The translations under genes were made by a program, and so were the position numbers. Positions 32,936 through 44,047 of a stretch of DNA of 64,000 nucleotides are shown one piece after another (position 1 is the first letter of the stretch; each line of letters opens with the position of its first letter). This stretch comes from Camellia lanceoleosa. Lineage: Eukaryota > Streptophyta > Magnoliopsida > Ericales > Theaceae. Under the pieces are notes generated by a model. That model was not told where the DNA came from. It did not search any database and was given only the letters and a program-made list of their open reading frames with translations. The stretch spans positions 158,106,246 through 158,170,245 of the forward strand of contig CM045763.1 in NCBI GenBank assembly GCA_025200525.1. The letters are read 5' to 3'.

Positions 32936-34408
32936 CTAAGTGTGCTTTAAGGGCTCTGCAACCCTGAGTCGGGTGACCCTGCTCATTGTGGTAGGCACAA
33001 CGCCTACCAAGGTTTCTCCCCATAAATTCTCCTTGTGCTCTTGCTGGTGCCCTGAAGTAGGGATGATTTCGAATTTGGTCAAGGACTTTTGGACTGAATT
33101 GAACACCGCTGCCACCGCTTGTTTAGCCCTCAACTCGCTCTCGCTTGTTTTGTCCATTGTTACCTCGGCCTCGCTTGGTAGCCGCTGCCTTTTCTATCTT
33201 CGCCTCCTTGTTCCCCGAGGTGTCTTCCTCACTGCATACTTCTCAATTCTTGCCATGAGTTCTTCCATGCTCTTGGCGTGGTTTTCGCCAAAGACTTTCG
33301 TAATGGATAGCCATCCTTCAGCCGTTTGAAAGATACGACCGCCACCTCGGTTGCATTCAGTATTCGATTGAACACCTCATAGTACCTCTTTGCATAAGCC
33401 CTAAGGCTTTCGCCTTTGCTAATTTTAGGGTTATCAACGATCCACCCTCAGGGTCGCAGCTTGTTTGTTATGAACTCGGCAACAAACATCTCGGCCAGCC
33501 TTCCAGCTCTTCACGCCCCTTTGGCGCTTAGGAACCACCGATGCAATCTCCCAAGGATGAAGGGAACACTTTTGCAGAGCAACGGCTCGCTCCCACTGCA
33601 TAATGCCATTGAATTCAAAAATAATCCAACATGGAAGTTAGGGTCCGACTTACCATCATATATCCGAGCCTAAGATATCAATCTTTTTGGCGACGAATCT
33701 ATCCAACTCACGAGAATGGAGTCCTCGGCTTATCCGGAAGTTACTGCCCCAGATTCTCCTCGCTTCCTCTTGAGGTAATCTCTTAAGTCCTCTTTACTCC
33801 TTCCCCGCAGCATTTGTCATTGGGCTTCAAATTTTCACAAGACTACTCTCGGCCTCATGGTGGCCCCTTTTGATCCTTCTCCGCAGGATGCATCGAACAC
33901 AATATCCGCCTTTAACATGCCGATGTTCTTTGGGGTCCGCTTCCTTCTCGCGATATGTTCTTCGGACTCTTCTCTCCTCGGCTCTTCTCGCCGATTTCGA
34001 GGGTCGGTGAGAGTACCTTCCGCCCTCGTGTGTTGTGGGGCTTCGGGATTTCTTTCCGTCCCTTCTTCCGGGCGCTTGTCATTGCATTGGTGTCCTGCAA
34101 TGGGTATGGCGGCCGATGACATTATTCTCATCATGAAGTTGACGACCGATCAAGGTCTACCAACTTATTTGCCATCTCCTTTACTTCTTCATCCCTTCTC
34201 GTGCATCCGCCTTTCCATGTCCGAGGTCGCCCTCGTTATAGTATTTTCCCCGCTTGCTTTCTTTGATGTACCACCGCCTTGGCCGACGGCGTTCTCGCAA
34301 GGATTCTCGATCACGAGCTTCCTCGCTAGGTCGCTTTTCTGCGCTAAGGTCGACGGGTCTTCCACTCCCAACCGGAGTGCCGCCCCAACCCGATCCTTCA
34401 GGTGCCAT
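32936..34408 (-). pseudogene. gag of element B
   Basis: N-terminal frames 34408-34181 and 34134-33835 are rich in Arg, Glu and Gly, ending KNIGMLKADIVFDASCGE-like. The central capsid part (33100-33800) is scattered over frames. Near 33010-32945 the minus strand reads RRCAYHNEQGHPTQGCRALK, the gag zinc motif of Tat-type elements (C-x-x-H-x4-GH-x4-C). Frame 33157-32936 is part of the same region out of phase. It packs genomic RNA; here it is fragmented by indels. Confidence 0.75.
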
Positions 34409-34424
34409 CTACGCCATCTACTCT

Positions 34425-34448
34425 CTTTCCCACAGACGGCGCCTAAAT
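34425..34448 (-). other. primer-binding site of element B
   Basis: Directly inside the 5' LTR the minus strand reads ATTTAGGCGCCGTCTGTGGG followed by AAAGAGAG. GGCGCCGTCTGTGGGAA is a frequent primer site of plant gypsy elements, so this end is the 5' end and B is on the minus strand. Confidence 0.85.
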
Positions 34449-35010
34449 TGTGTGAGTGAATTTCGATCACACGCCTCCTTAGTGATTCAATGGAAGAACA
34501 CAGGCAGAGTAGACGGCTCAGAACTCCTGACAGAAGAAAAGACTCCGCGGTGGTTCTTCCACCCGGGCACTGACGATCAAGTCAAGATATCTCTCAAAAG
34601 ATAATCAAATGCTAAACTCACAAGCTTGAGTATATCAAAACATACCTTAGACCCATGGGGTGCCTCTCTTATAGCTAATACAATCCTAGTCCCAATAGGA
34701 GCCCGGCCCTAATGGACTTAGGATTATCGCTAATCTAGGACTCTCAAGGAATTAAGACATACTCCCTAAGAGTTTATCTTTACCCCAAATCAAGTCTTCT
34801 CCCAATCTAGGACTCTTGTCCCATATCCAAAGTTGAGTTCCTCTCCATTCTAGGACTCTTGTCCCTTATCCACTTATCTCGATTCCGATATCTTGAGATA
34901 ACCTCGGCCTTACCGAGATTACCTCGCATAACAATCAGACACGTGGCACCTAAGTCGACACATCGGCGCCACCTTGGCCACGGCCGGTGCTCGTAAAATA
35001 TATCCCCACA
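34449..35010 (-). mobile_element. 5' LTR of element B
   Basis: 562 bp, homologous to 24114-24688, with TGTG...CACA ends and a minus-strand TATA box (AGCTATAAGAGAGGC, about 34660-34676). The target duplication ATGAG follows at 35011. Confidence 0.92.
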
Positions 35011-35015
35011 ATGAG

Positions 35016-35815
35016 GTATGTGGTTCTAACGATGAATCTTTTACATTTGATGAACTACAACCGCTTTTGATGAAATTTATGCTAAATTTAAAAACTTAGT
35101 TTGAAAAGTAGTTGACAAAAGAAAATAATTTCAAGTTTATTACAAGATAAAGAGTCCTTGACTTCTAAGATCAATGGTTTAGAAAATGAAAACTTGAAAA
35201 AGGAAAAGGAAAAAGAAGTTTTATCTTTAAAAGTGTCTTCAATTTTGAAAAGAAATTAGATGATTGGCAAAAGAAAAATGATATTTTAAAAAAGGAGAAA
35301 ATTGTTTTAAATGAAAACATAGAAGACTTGAAAAACATCATTTCAAAATTTACTCAAGGTAGAAATACCTTAGAAAAAATTCTTAAAAGCCAAACTCAAA
35401 CTTATGAAAGAACTGGGATTAGATACAAACCATTTTCAAAAGTAAAGAATCCCAAAAATGTTTTTGTTGACACATCATCTAGTCATTCTCATCTTACATG
35501 CCATTTTTGTGAAAGAAAAGGTATCTCTCCTTCATGTCCTATTAAGAAAAATTCTTTTGTTAAAAGAAGTGGGTTCCTAAAAACACTTCAAACTCTAACT
35601 CTCATGGACCCAAGAAAGAATGGGTACCAAGAAAGAAATCAATTTATTTTGTAGGTAAAATCTCAAATAACTCCAAGGACTTGGAGAGAAGATGCACAAT
35701 GAAAATGTTCAACTTTGAGAACAAAATCAGTCCCTACAAGAAGACAAATGATGAAATGAGAATCACCAAGATGAACTATAAAGGTAATGTATTGGTGAAG
35801 ATTCTAAAGAGGTAA
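35016..35815 (+). pseudogene. gag of element C, C-terminal part
   Basis: Continues the gag interrupted at 24113. It starts SNDESFTFDEL, then a Lys/Glu/Asn-rich coiled coil (INGLENENLKKEKEKE; KKNDILKKEKIVLNENIEDL). Next comes a zinc knuckle, CHFCERKGISPSC, which lacks the His expected after KG, and then two WVPK motifs around HGPKK, seen in SIRE/Maximus gag. Shifts occur within the coiled coil and near 35575. After about 35815 coding potential ends; no protease motif follows. Confidence 0.8.
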
Positions 35816-38508
35816 ATAAAGGTATAAACCTCTAACATACCTTTAAGCTTAACTTCTATATATCTTAAGGTGTGATGTTTGTACAATAGGTCAAGCTTAA
35901 TTATTACATTCATGAAACCTAATGTGCTTAGCTCTTGTAATCATGTTTTGTTATATCATGTTAACATACTTCATTTCAAGCCATCATTGAATTCAAAATT
36001 GAGATTTATATTATTTTGTTGAATGCTTATTTATGGATGATTTATATATTTATTGTTTCTCTTATATCTTGTCATCCATTGCCATGAAAAGAAAAATGTT
36101 TTCACTTATGAGCATCCTCTTATATTTTTGACATCATATATATGATTTCATACTAATATGTTAATCCTTAGTTGAGTCATATCTTTATGGAATTAATTTT
36201 GATGACAATGCATGTTTTGAGATTGTATACTATCTATTTGGTGAAAATTATGTTATATATTTGTGATCTTAAAAGTATGCTCAAACATGAAAATTTCATG
36301 CTCACATGCTTTACGTTGAAATATTTGAATGAGTTATGAAATTCCTTGACTAATGATCCATCTACAATATCTAAATGAAATTGTGAGTAGAGTCATTACA
36401 TCTATGTTTATTAAATATCATTTGAATATGAACTGTTTTGACATATATCTCATGAAATACCATTAAGTGCTCACTCCCATACTTATTTATAACATTCATG
36501 TTATGCTCCATATTGAGTAAATTGTTGTATCAAGCTTGAACATGTGAATTGAAATGCCTCTTGATGATTTTATGTGGTGCATCATTTCTTGATAAAACAA
36601 AGAGCATAAAACTATTTTCTCATGCATTTCATATTGTGTGCTACATTTTGAAAATTTAAAATAGCATCCCAAGCTTTTGATTGTTCATGGCATCTTTTGA
36701 GTTTGTGATAAGAGGTGATTTGTGTTGTATGTATAAATGTGATTGTTGTCATAATTGCTATATCTCTACAAGATCACAATAGAAATGGGAAGCACCAACT
36801 TAGGGGATAAATCTTTTGCTAACTTTCTCGTTAAACCCTTTTGAGGCAATTGAATATTGAAAAGTTTCCAACCCTTGAACCAAAGGTATGCCTCCTACAC
36901 CTCTCAAGCTTTTGAGGTAAATTCTATATTCTCTCATATCCTTTGAACTAACACTATTTTTACTTTGATATGAAAAGGGATTGAGTATCTATGAATTTAT
37001 TTTTGATATGATTTGTAATGAATATTCTTTGTTGATGCTCTTGTCTAAAATCATGCCTTATGCTTAAAATGTGTGCTATATATTGTTTTCATGATTTTCT
37101 TGGCATATGAACTGTTATACTTTGGACATGCTTTAATTTGTGGAATTACCTTAGCTCCATGAGATCATAATGAGTTTAAGATATTATGAGCTGCAATTGG
37201 TTTTCTACATAATGTTTGTGCTATGATTGTTAAATCTTCTAGATTGCATGTTGGCATCCTAAAGGAGAAACATTTTAGTTTTGAGCTTCTTATATCATAT
37301 CTCCTATTACTTTTGTCAAATGAAATAAGGAGAAGACTTTAAACTTGATTGATTTTTTCAAAAGCCCCTCAGTTTGCATCTATTTGTGGTATCAAACTTA
37401 TGTGCTTGCACCTTCATATGTGTTAGTTTTTTGCCCATTATGAACAACTAGTATAAGCTTGAATTACCTGCTCATTGTATGCTAATATTTGTGTGGATGA
37501 TTTGTGCTATAATGAGACTTACCATTTTTCATCATCTTATGTTGTTGTATTGTGCCAAAATCCCTCCTTGTTCTTGACTTTGTTGATAATGTCACCGGGG
37601 AAGAAAAGAGTTAATTGTTTTGGTATCTCTATCTTTTCTTGACAATGCACTGTTATGTTTTTTTCTTTTTTTCTTTTTTTTTTTTAAATCTCCTATAAGT
37701 CTCGAATTTGGTACTAATTTGGACTCTCATTGTCAATTGCTTCAAAGTACCTCATATATATATTTCATGACATTGTCTCTTGAGGTATACAAACATTATG
37801 CATGAAATCTATTTGTTCTTGCTAAAAATTGAGAGTTGGCTCATGCTCAAAATGCTTCCCAAATTCTTTGCTGACATTATAGTAACTCTTGCTTGAACAT
37901 AGATTGTTTACTTGAGATAGCATAAATTTCTCATAATTGATGAACTTACTGCTTCAAAACTCTTGCCCTATATTTTTGCTATCTCTCTTTTTGGCTAAAC
38001 TTGCATATTTGTCTATGACTTGATTTTTAGTTTTCAAAGAAAATACCATACCTTTATGAAATCATGTCATTTATGTGATTTTGCAATCCTTCTCTTATGC
38101 ACCCATGGCATTTATCAACACCTCATACTACATTGTGAAATCCATCCTTTATGTGTTTTTGATAATGTCACAGGGAGAGAAATAGTGATGTTTTGGATTG
38201 AGAGTATGCAATAATATCACAAGGGGAAAAATTATGTTGCCTTATTATGATATAGATTGGGGGATAAATGATGTGCTTAAACTGTTAAAAGAAAAATCTC
38301 CTAAGTCTATTATTTGGTATCTTAATCATCATGCTATGCTTACTGATATATATTGCTTTTGTGCTAACATGTTCATGCTTACTGATATATATTGCTTTGG
38401 TGCTAACATGTTTGTTTATCTAGAAGAAGCAAATATTCAAGGGGAGCATGCCTTGAGAGGGAGCTGTTCATCATCCCAAACAAATCAAAACATCACAGTG
38501 TGCCATCA
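35816..38508 (+). other. non-coding interior of element C in place of pol
   Basis: About 2.7 kb, AT-rich, with stops in all frames and no trace of protease, integrase, RT or RNase H. Polypurine-like phrases recur: GTCACCGGGGAAGAAAAG (37591), GTCACAGGGAGAGAAA (38167) and ATCACAAGGGGAAAAA (38216). Repeated polypurine-like motifs in the spacer between pol and 3' LTR are known in SIRE/Maximus elements, so the right end of this stretch is probably that spacer. A 40-bp direct duplication lies at 38330-38412. Confidence 0.65.
38330..38412 (+). repeat. tandem duplication of about 45 bp
   Basis: CATGCTTACTGATATATATT and GCTTTGGTGCTAACATGTT occur twice in a row with few changes. Confidence 0.85.
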
Positions 38509-38524
38509 TCAAAATGGGGGACAT
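38509..38524 (+). other. polypurine tract of element C
   Basis: AAAATGGGGGACAT ends just before the TGTTAG of the 3' LTR, preceded by ATCATC as in SIRE-type elements. Confidence 0.8.
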
Positions 38525-39894
38525 TGTTAGTTATAGAATGAATAACATGATTTTGATGATTTTTTTGTGATTATGTTTTGATTTATTTTAAGGAATGATA
38601 ATAATTGAAAACCTTATTGTTTGATTATATCTTTATAATCTACATTCTCTCTATGTTAACAATACTTTTGGAGGCCAAAATAAGCTTAAACAGGTCAAAT
38701 GGTCGACACCAAGCCTTACAAGGGTCGACACCAAATTTCAGAATGCTAAGGGCCGACACCAGGACAAGAAAGGGTCGACACCAAAAGACAACAAGCAAAG
38801 TTTAAATAGCAAAGGGTCGACACCAAGTATTACAAGGGTGAACACCAAATTTTAGTGTACCAAGGGTTATGCAAGGATCGACACCAAGAACACCAGGAAG
38901 TTAAAGCAAAGAAGAAAAGAGAGCAAAGGGTTGACACCCAATCTGTAGGGGTCGACACCCTTATGTCTGCATTACAAAAACCCTAGCCGCCATTCTAGAT
39001 CTATAAGTGGGATTTTGTGACATTATCAAGTGACAAATCTTATTCAAATCAAAAGGGATTTTGGGGAAGCAACTTTTGACTTAGTGGAGGAAGAATTTTC
39101 CATCCACACTATTCCCAAAACATGGAAAAGCAAAAAGCATAGAGACAACATTATCTCCACCCACCAAGATTTGAATATCAAGCATGGGCATCACATCTTT
39201 TGAGGAGGCTCCACCTCCAACAGCTAGATGACAGCCTGTACACGCCCATGCTCTGCTCCAATAGCTAGAAATTTCTCCTATGCCCAGCTCCAACGGCTAG
39301 AAGACCCACTTGTGCTTTTTCTTCAACAGATAGAACATTGAAGGCTATAACAGATCTGAAGAATGAGAGAACACCACTGCAATATTCTGAGCATTCAAGT
39401 ATCATTCTCAATCTCTTATATTCTATTGTACTTTCATTTTTATATCTGAGTGTATCTCAAAGCCCTTTTTACTCTTACACTTTCATATCTATCTTTTGAG
39501 AGAGAAACCTTATAAAAGAGGACAGTTGTACCTCTTGTTCTTATTTTTTATTTTCTGAGTGAAACACTTGTAAAGTGAGGCATTTAGTTGAGAGGTCCTC
39601 AATAGATAAGAGTAAGTCCTTCGTAAAAATCCACAAGCTTGGTGAAGCTTGGTGGTTTATTGATTCGATTTATAGTGAAAGAATTCTGAAGAAGGTACCT
39701 TGAGAAGTGAATGTAGGCCGGTGAACCGAAGCACTATAAATCCTTGTGTTTAAGCTCTTCTTCACTTCTCTTTTATTTTTTATTTTATTAATTGCCTGCT
39801 GAAATTATTTACTTAATTAATTGCAATCAATTTTCTATCCATATTTTTTATTACCCAATTCACGCCCCTCATAGGTTGTCTACCTAGGGTAATA
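38525..39894 (+). mobile_element. 3' LTR of element C
   Basis: 1370 bp, homologous to 21936-23307 throughout, from TGTTAGTTATAGAATG to CTACCTAGGGTAATA. It keeps the same GGTCGACACC array (about 38700-38965) and TATA box (CTATAAGTGG near 39000). The two LTRs differ by many scattered substitutions, so the insertion is not recent. Confidence 0.92.
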
Positions 39895-39992
39895 ACATGG
39901 AAGCCACTTCCAATGCCGAGGACAATTTCACCAACTACAGTAATTCCGGTAGTAACAAAAATACACCGGGAGGCCTTTTATACCTCGTGTAA
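39895..39992 (+). pseudogene. antisense frame 3 of element A, part 2 (C-terminus)
   Basis: After the duplicated ACATG the frame broken at 21935 goes on with EATSNAEDNFTNYSNSGSNK, then NTPGGLLYLV and a TAA at 39990-39992. The Asn/Ser-rich tail stays open across the insertion point, which supports that 21477-39992 (without C) was a real coding region when C arrived. Confidence 0.5.
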
Positions 39993-40493
39993 GATTGTAG
40001 CCTGTCCCTTACGGCTTAGGCCAACCGTGAATTCATTTTACTATTGAAAGGAAAAGTGATACATCCTCTTGTACATATAGCATCGGCAAATAAGACAATG
40101 ATGTTTAGGGCCTGTGTGTTATGGAACCATCTTTTGTGAAGTATGGCTTGATTGTAATGGATTAGGACCCCCCCTTAGTAAGAACTCCTTTGTAAACCCT
40201 TCTTGTTTAATACAAATCTTATTATGTATAAACTGGATTCCTCTGTTGTTTGCTTGATTTTCTGAACATATACTGACCTGCTACCATACCGAGCCTGACA
40301 AATACTAATTTTCCCTTTCAATCACAAATACATATCATCTGAGCAATAATCAAGACTCTGCTGGTACAAAAGATCAAAGCAAATCACTTCTTTTGGTTGT
40401 CAGTCACAAAATTGACAGGTCGAACAAGAATGGGATTAGCCGGTTGTATCGGGTGTACCAACGACAGTTTTAACCTTTCAGCTCCTGAAAAGT
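39993..40493 (+). other. 3' UTR of frame 3 and spacer before the PMD gene
   Basis: Non-coding. Contains TTGTTTAATACAAATCTTATT (about 40203-40222), compatible with a plant polyadenylation region for frame 3, then the promoter of the next gene. Nothing else seen. Confidence 0.4.
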
Positions 40494-40501
40494 TTATAAA
40501 T
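40494..40501 (+). promoter_or_regulatory. TATA box of the antisense PMD gene
   Basis: TATAAATA in TTTATAAATACAAACC, about 30 bp before a pyrimidine-rich leader and 100 bp before the first plausible start (ATG at 40601). It shows that the opposite-strand gene of A has its own promoter, independent of the LTR. Confidence 0.55.
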
Positions 40502-40509
40502 ACAAACCA

Positions 40510-43430
40510 ATGGTTTGTTGCACTCTTGCACCTTCCGAAACACACTATTTTTCTTCCTCACTTCCTCTCTCTAGATTTTATCCTTCTCTTACTTTACCCA
40601 ATGACCCACACCCATTTTTCTTTGAAACCGTTATCTTCCTCCACATTTTGAACCGATTAGTTTGTGGCTTGGTTGAGTTTGAGTTTTCCACTCTCATTAC
40701 GTGCCTTGCACATCTCGGCCAAGCTTTCTGTCCATTTCCTTCCGTATTTGGCCCCAAGCTACCACCACCATACCTTAGGCCATTTGACCTAGCCACCTAC
40801 CGACCTGACATTGATTATTTGATTCATGGTAATATGCTCACATTCACTGAGTTTAGGTCAAGAGTTGCTCAAGACAAGTTACGTTGGAAACGACAAGAGC
40901 ACCTATCCCATGGTGCACAACTGGTAAGAATTGATCTCAAATCTACACATTCCTTTTCATTCATTCATATCTATATTGTACTGACCAAGTCTCTTGTGAC
41001 AGGACGATGACCGATAGATCAAGGGATATGGGACAAGCATATTCCCTCGCCGTTGGTATCAGATCCTTCTTGTTGGGGTTTGAGAGTTGGTGGAGCAAAC
41101 TGTCTTTAGCACATTTTTCTCAAGGATTACTTAGCTCCAGGCTACTCGCTCAGCTATTGCAGCTCTTATGGAGAAGTGGTGGGATACCACAAACTCCTTT
41201 CACTTTTCTTCCACTAGATAGATGAGATGAGTCCCTATGACTTTTCCATGATCACAGGCTTCAGGTAAGGGGTGATTCGATCCCTTTGACTCAAATATGG
41301 CATCTTGAGATGTTGTCTAGCTCTACTTGCTCGGGGCCATTCCCCCACATAACAGCCTAGGTATTATCCGCTATAATTGGCTATATCAAAGATTTCATGG
41401 CACACATCCCGGCACTCTTGAGACCATCGCCCACTACGCACTCAAATTTCTTCTATACGTCCTCAGTACTACTCTATATGGAAACAAAGAGAATACTGCT
41501 GGACTCTATTTCTTGAGCATTATGGTTGGCATTCCCTAGATGAGGGACTACGATTAGGGTCGCGCTGACCTGGCCACTTTATTTAGTTATGCGAGCTCAT
41601 CCTCTCGCTAGAAGGCGAGGCTACTCAGAGGATACTGGCAAGCATGGAAGGTATACTCTATCCCTCTTAGTTCATTTTGCTGTAGTTTATATCTTGCAAA
41701 CTTTATTTCATTCATGACCTCACTTTTGACTGATATCTGATGCTATTCCTCTTTATTTGCGCAGATATGGTTGTACTCATATTTCTCCGAGTTAGCCTCA
41801 GTTCTAGTACTTGAGATCGGATGGGCGATGCCTTGATCTAAGTACTTTGATGGTGCTCTCCAACCACGGGACCGCTAGGCCCGCAGTTTCACCCACTTTC
41901 GCTTACTTTAAGACCGTGACTCCCTTCGGGTAAGCATTCGTAACTAATTGATTTCCCTTCCTTCTGATCGTATTTGTTTGTTTGCCTCAGTTTCTGATCA
42001 CAACTCATCTTTTTGTGTATTGTAGATTGATTGGCATCCTTGGGTTGCTATGCCTAAGTCGAAAGGGCCAAGTATGTTAGATTTTAGATAGCTTCCAAGG
42101 AGAGAATACTTTTTGAGGGCCCCTGCAGCTGGGCTTGGTACCTGGGAGAGCAATTTCTCTGCCAGATCATAGACCAGGTGGTCCTAAATATCCCATCTCC
42201 ACCACCTACTTGTATGAGGACTGCAGACTTGTTTATTGACATGGTTGAGATTAAAGCCACGATGGATGGTCAGGATGCGGATTTATTCCATGTGCTTGGA
42301 GATTATACTGCTTTTTTGCAGTCCTATATCATGCCTCTTCTTACCCTAGACATTGTTCGAGTACTTGGGGCCAACGCCGCGGCTGTTGTCGTTGTACTTG
42401 ATGATGCTCCTCCAGCTACCGTTCCTCTAGTGGACCTTACCACTGGCTTCCTTACACTTCCAACCACGATCACATGCATGAGGCCGAGGGGTGCCCTTTG
42501 GAAGATCCCTTTGGAGCTTCTTGAGGATCAAGTACTCACTCTTGCTCTAGCCATGAGACAGGTATGATTTCTCATTTTATAGCTTTATTAGACAGCCGCA
42601 TACCAATTCATTCTACTCTATTCTGCTTTACCCTAATTTGCCCTACCTTACTTTGTTTTACTCATGTTTTATTGATGATTTTCCTTTATGTTTGTAGCCT
42701 CCTGTAGCTTACACTGAGCGTTGCCTTGAGGTAATTAAGTCTCTAGTACATATGGTGTGGAGGAAGGAGCATGCCCTTACTGCCGCTAGAGTTCAGGTAT
42801 TCCATTCTGACTCATTTTGTACTGTTTATCTCATGCTTCTGCTCTGATATACTATATTTATCTCTTTATTTCTCCTGATTTGATTTCCTATTTCTTGTCA
42901 ATTCCTCATTTCAACTTGATGTGGTACCAATGATGCATTTTCCTACAACTAGGAGAGGAAAGGGATGACCTCCAGTTCGAGGACAAGGTGCTGATAGGAG
43001 CTGAGGCAGATGAGTCCCTGGCAGAGGTCAAGGTGCTTAAGTGGTAGAGAGCTCTTTCTCTTTGGAAAAGACTCCCACTGCTTCTAGGGAGGAGGACATT
43101 GCTATCGATGAGACCTTAGAGGATAGTGAGGGCGTTGGGGATGTGAGCATTAACATTGAGCACTTGGAGAACAACGATATTGATGATAATGATGCTGATA
43201 AGAAGGAGGATAGTGGTAGTGGCTCTAAGGATGATGGAAGCGGTTCTGATGGGGATGGCTTTGGAGATGATGCTAGTGGTAGCAGAAGTGATAGTGGCTC
43301 TGGTGATGATGGTGGTAATAAGGTTGGAGATGACACAGATGCTGTGATTGAGGGTGAAGGTAGCTATGCCGAAAGAGACAACACTAGGATTCCTCCAGCG
43401 AAGAGAATGAAGAGGGAAAGCCAGTCTTGA
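40510..43430 (+). pseudogene. antisense PMD (MAIN-like / PP7 long-form-like) gene of element A, six exons
   Basis: Exons inferred from splice sites: to 40923, 41003-41650, 41765-41929, 42026-42561, 42698-42796, 42953-43430; introns are GT-AG and 79-156 bp. Exon 2 reads MSPYDFSMITGL then RGDSIPLTQIW, and later NKENTAGLYFLSIMVG and LATL-YSY, the class-1 plant mobile domain. Exon 4 has a GPTH/GTWE-type end of the domain and a hydrophobic acidic stretch. Exon 6 ends in a Ser/Gly/Asp-rich acidic tail (about 43156-43390) and a basic PPAKRMKR, a likely nuclear signal. Relatives are nuclear proteins, some needed for silencing. Several frame breaks in exons 2, 3 and 6 make this copy a pseudogene. Confidence 0.75.
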
Positions 43431-44047
43431 TTCTCTTCATTTTGAATTTTTTTTCTTTTTTGTTTTGTTTTGTTTTTTGTTTTTTGTTTTCTTTTGTTTT
43501 GTAGTTAGGAAATCATATATAGCTTCAAACAAGTTTTTGTAAACAACTTTGTAACACTTTTTGACCAGAGAGTAATGAAAGAAATACTTTTGTTTTTGGA
43601 CCATGTTAGATATCTTAGCATGCATCGCATCACACCCGAGCATATAACACCTTTTATTTTCGAAAATGAAAAATGGTTGTATTTTAATGAGATCTGAATC
43701 TAATAGTAGGCCTACTATGGATCAAAACATAAGATACAATTTGATAAATGCAAAACATAGCAAAATTAACCTAAACACCCCTATTTACACCTATTGGAAT
43801 GAATAAGACTCAAAACAAGACTTGAAACAAAATCTATAAGTCAAATTGCCAAACCACATTATTTCTGTAATTCTAGGGCCGACCGACCAAAATTTTGTCT
43901 GGCCAATCCAAAAGTGGCCGGTCGATTTAAAGTTCCAGCCAGACAGTTGGATATAACTGTCATGCACCCAAGCAAGCTCATCCCTTTAAAAGGTGGTTCA
44001 TGAACGCTTTTCGACTGTAAGTGGAAAACAGAGAAATTCTTCTGAAA
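43431..44047 (+). other. 3' UTR of the PMD gene and spacer
   Basis: T-rich run (43445-43500), then GTAATGAAAG-type A-rich sequence suiting a polyadenylation site, then unremarkable AT-rich DNA. Confidence 0.4.

Larger units (their letters stand above)
24114..35010 (-). mobile_element. Element B: Tat-type Ty3/gypsy retrotransposon with antisense accessory gene
   Basis: Two homologous LTRs (24114-24688 and 34449-35010) and an exact 5-bp target duplication ATGAG (24109-24113 and 35011-35015). On the minus strand the order is 5' LTR, primer site, gag, protease, RT, RNase H with a second archaeal-type RNase H, integrase. Between integrase and the 3' LTR lies a spliced plus-strand gene. The second RNase H and the antisense gene are known traits of the Tat lineage. 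It is the youngest insertion of the nest (10.9 kb), yet its genes carry many small indels. Confidence 0.92.
21936..39894 (+). mobile_element. Element C: non-autonomous copia (SIRE/Maximus-like) retrotransposon
   Basis: Two LTRs of 1372 and 1370 bp, an initiator-Met-type primer site, gag, a non-coding stretch and a polypurine tract, all on the plus strand. The exact 5-bp target duplication is ACATG (21931-21935 and 39895-39899). Gag has a coiled coil and repeated WVPK motifs seen in the SIRE/Maximus lineage. No protease, integrase, RT or RNase H is present, so it must have relied on a relative. Element B lies inside it at 24114-35010; C itself is about 7.06 kb. Confidence 0.9.

Noticed and set aside
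30365..34604. Many long plus-strand frames between 29 and 34.6 kb.
   Set aside because: They mirror the minus-strand gag-pol of element B, which has all expected motifs.
39895..40240. A host gene with an intron holding element C.
   Set aside because: The position is inside the LTR-bounded element A, and the exact ACATG duplication marks C as a transposon insertion, not an intron.
43037..43336. Minus-strand frame of 99 residues rich in Ser/Pro/Leu.
   Set aside because: Mirror of the acidic Ser/Gly/Asp tail of the PMD gene.
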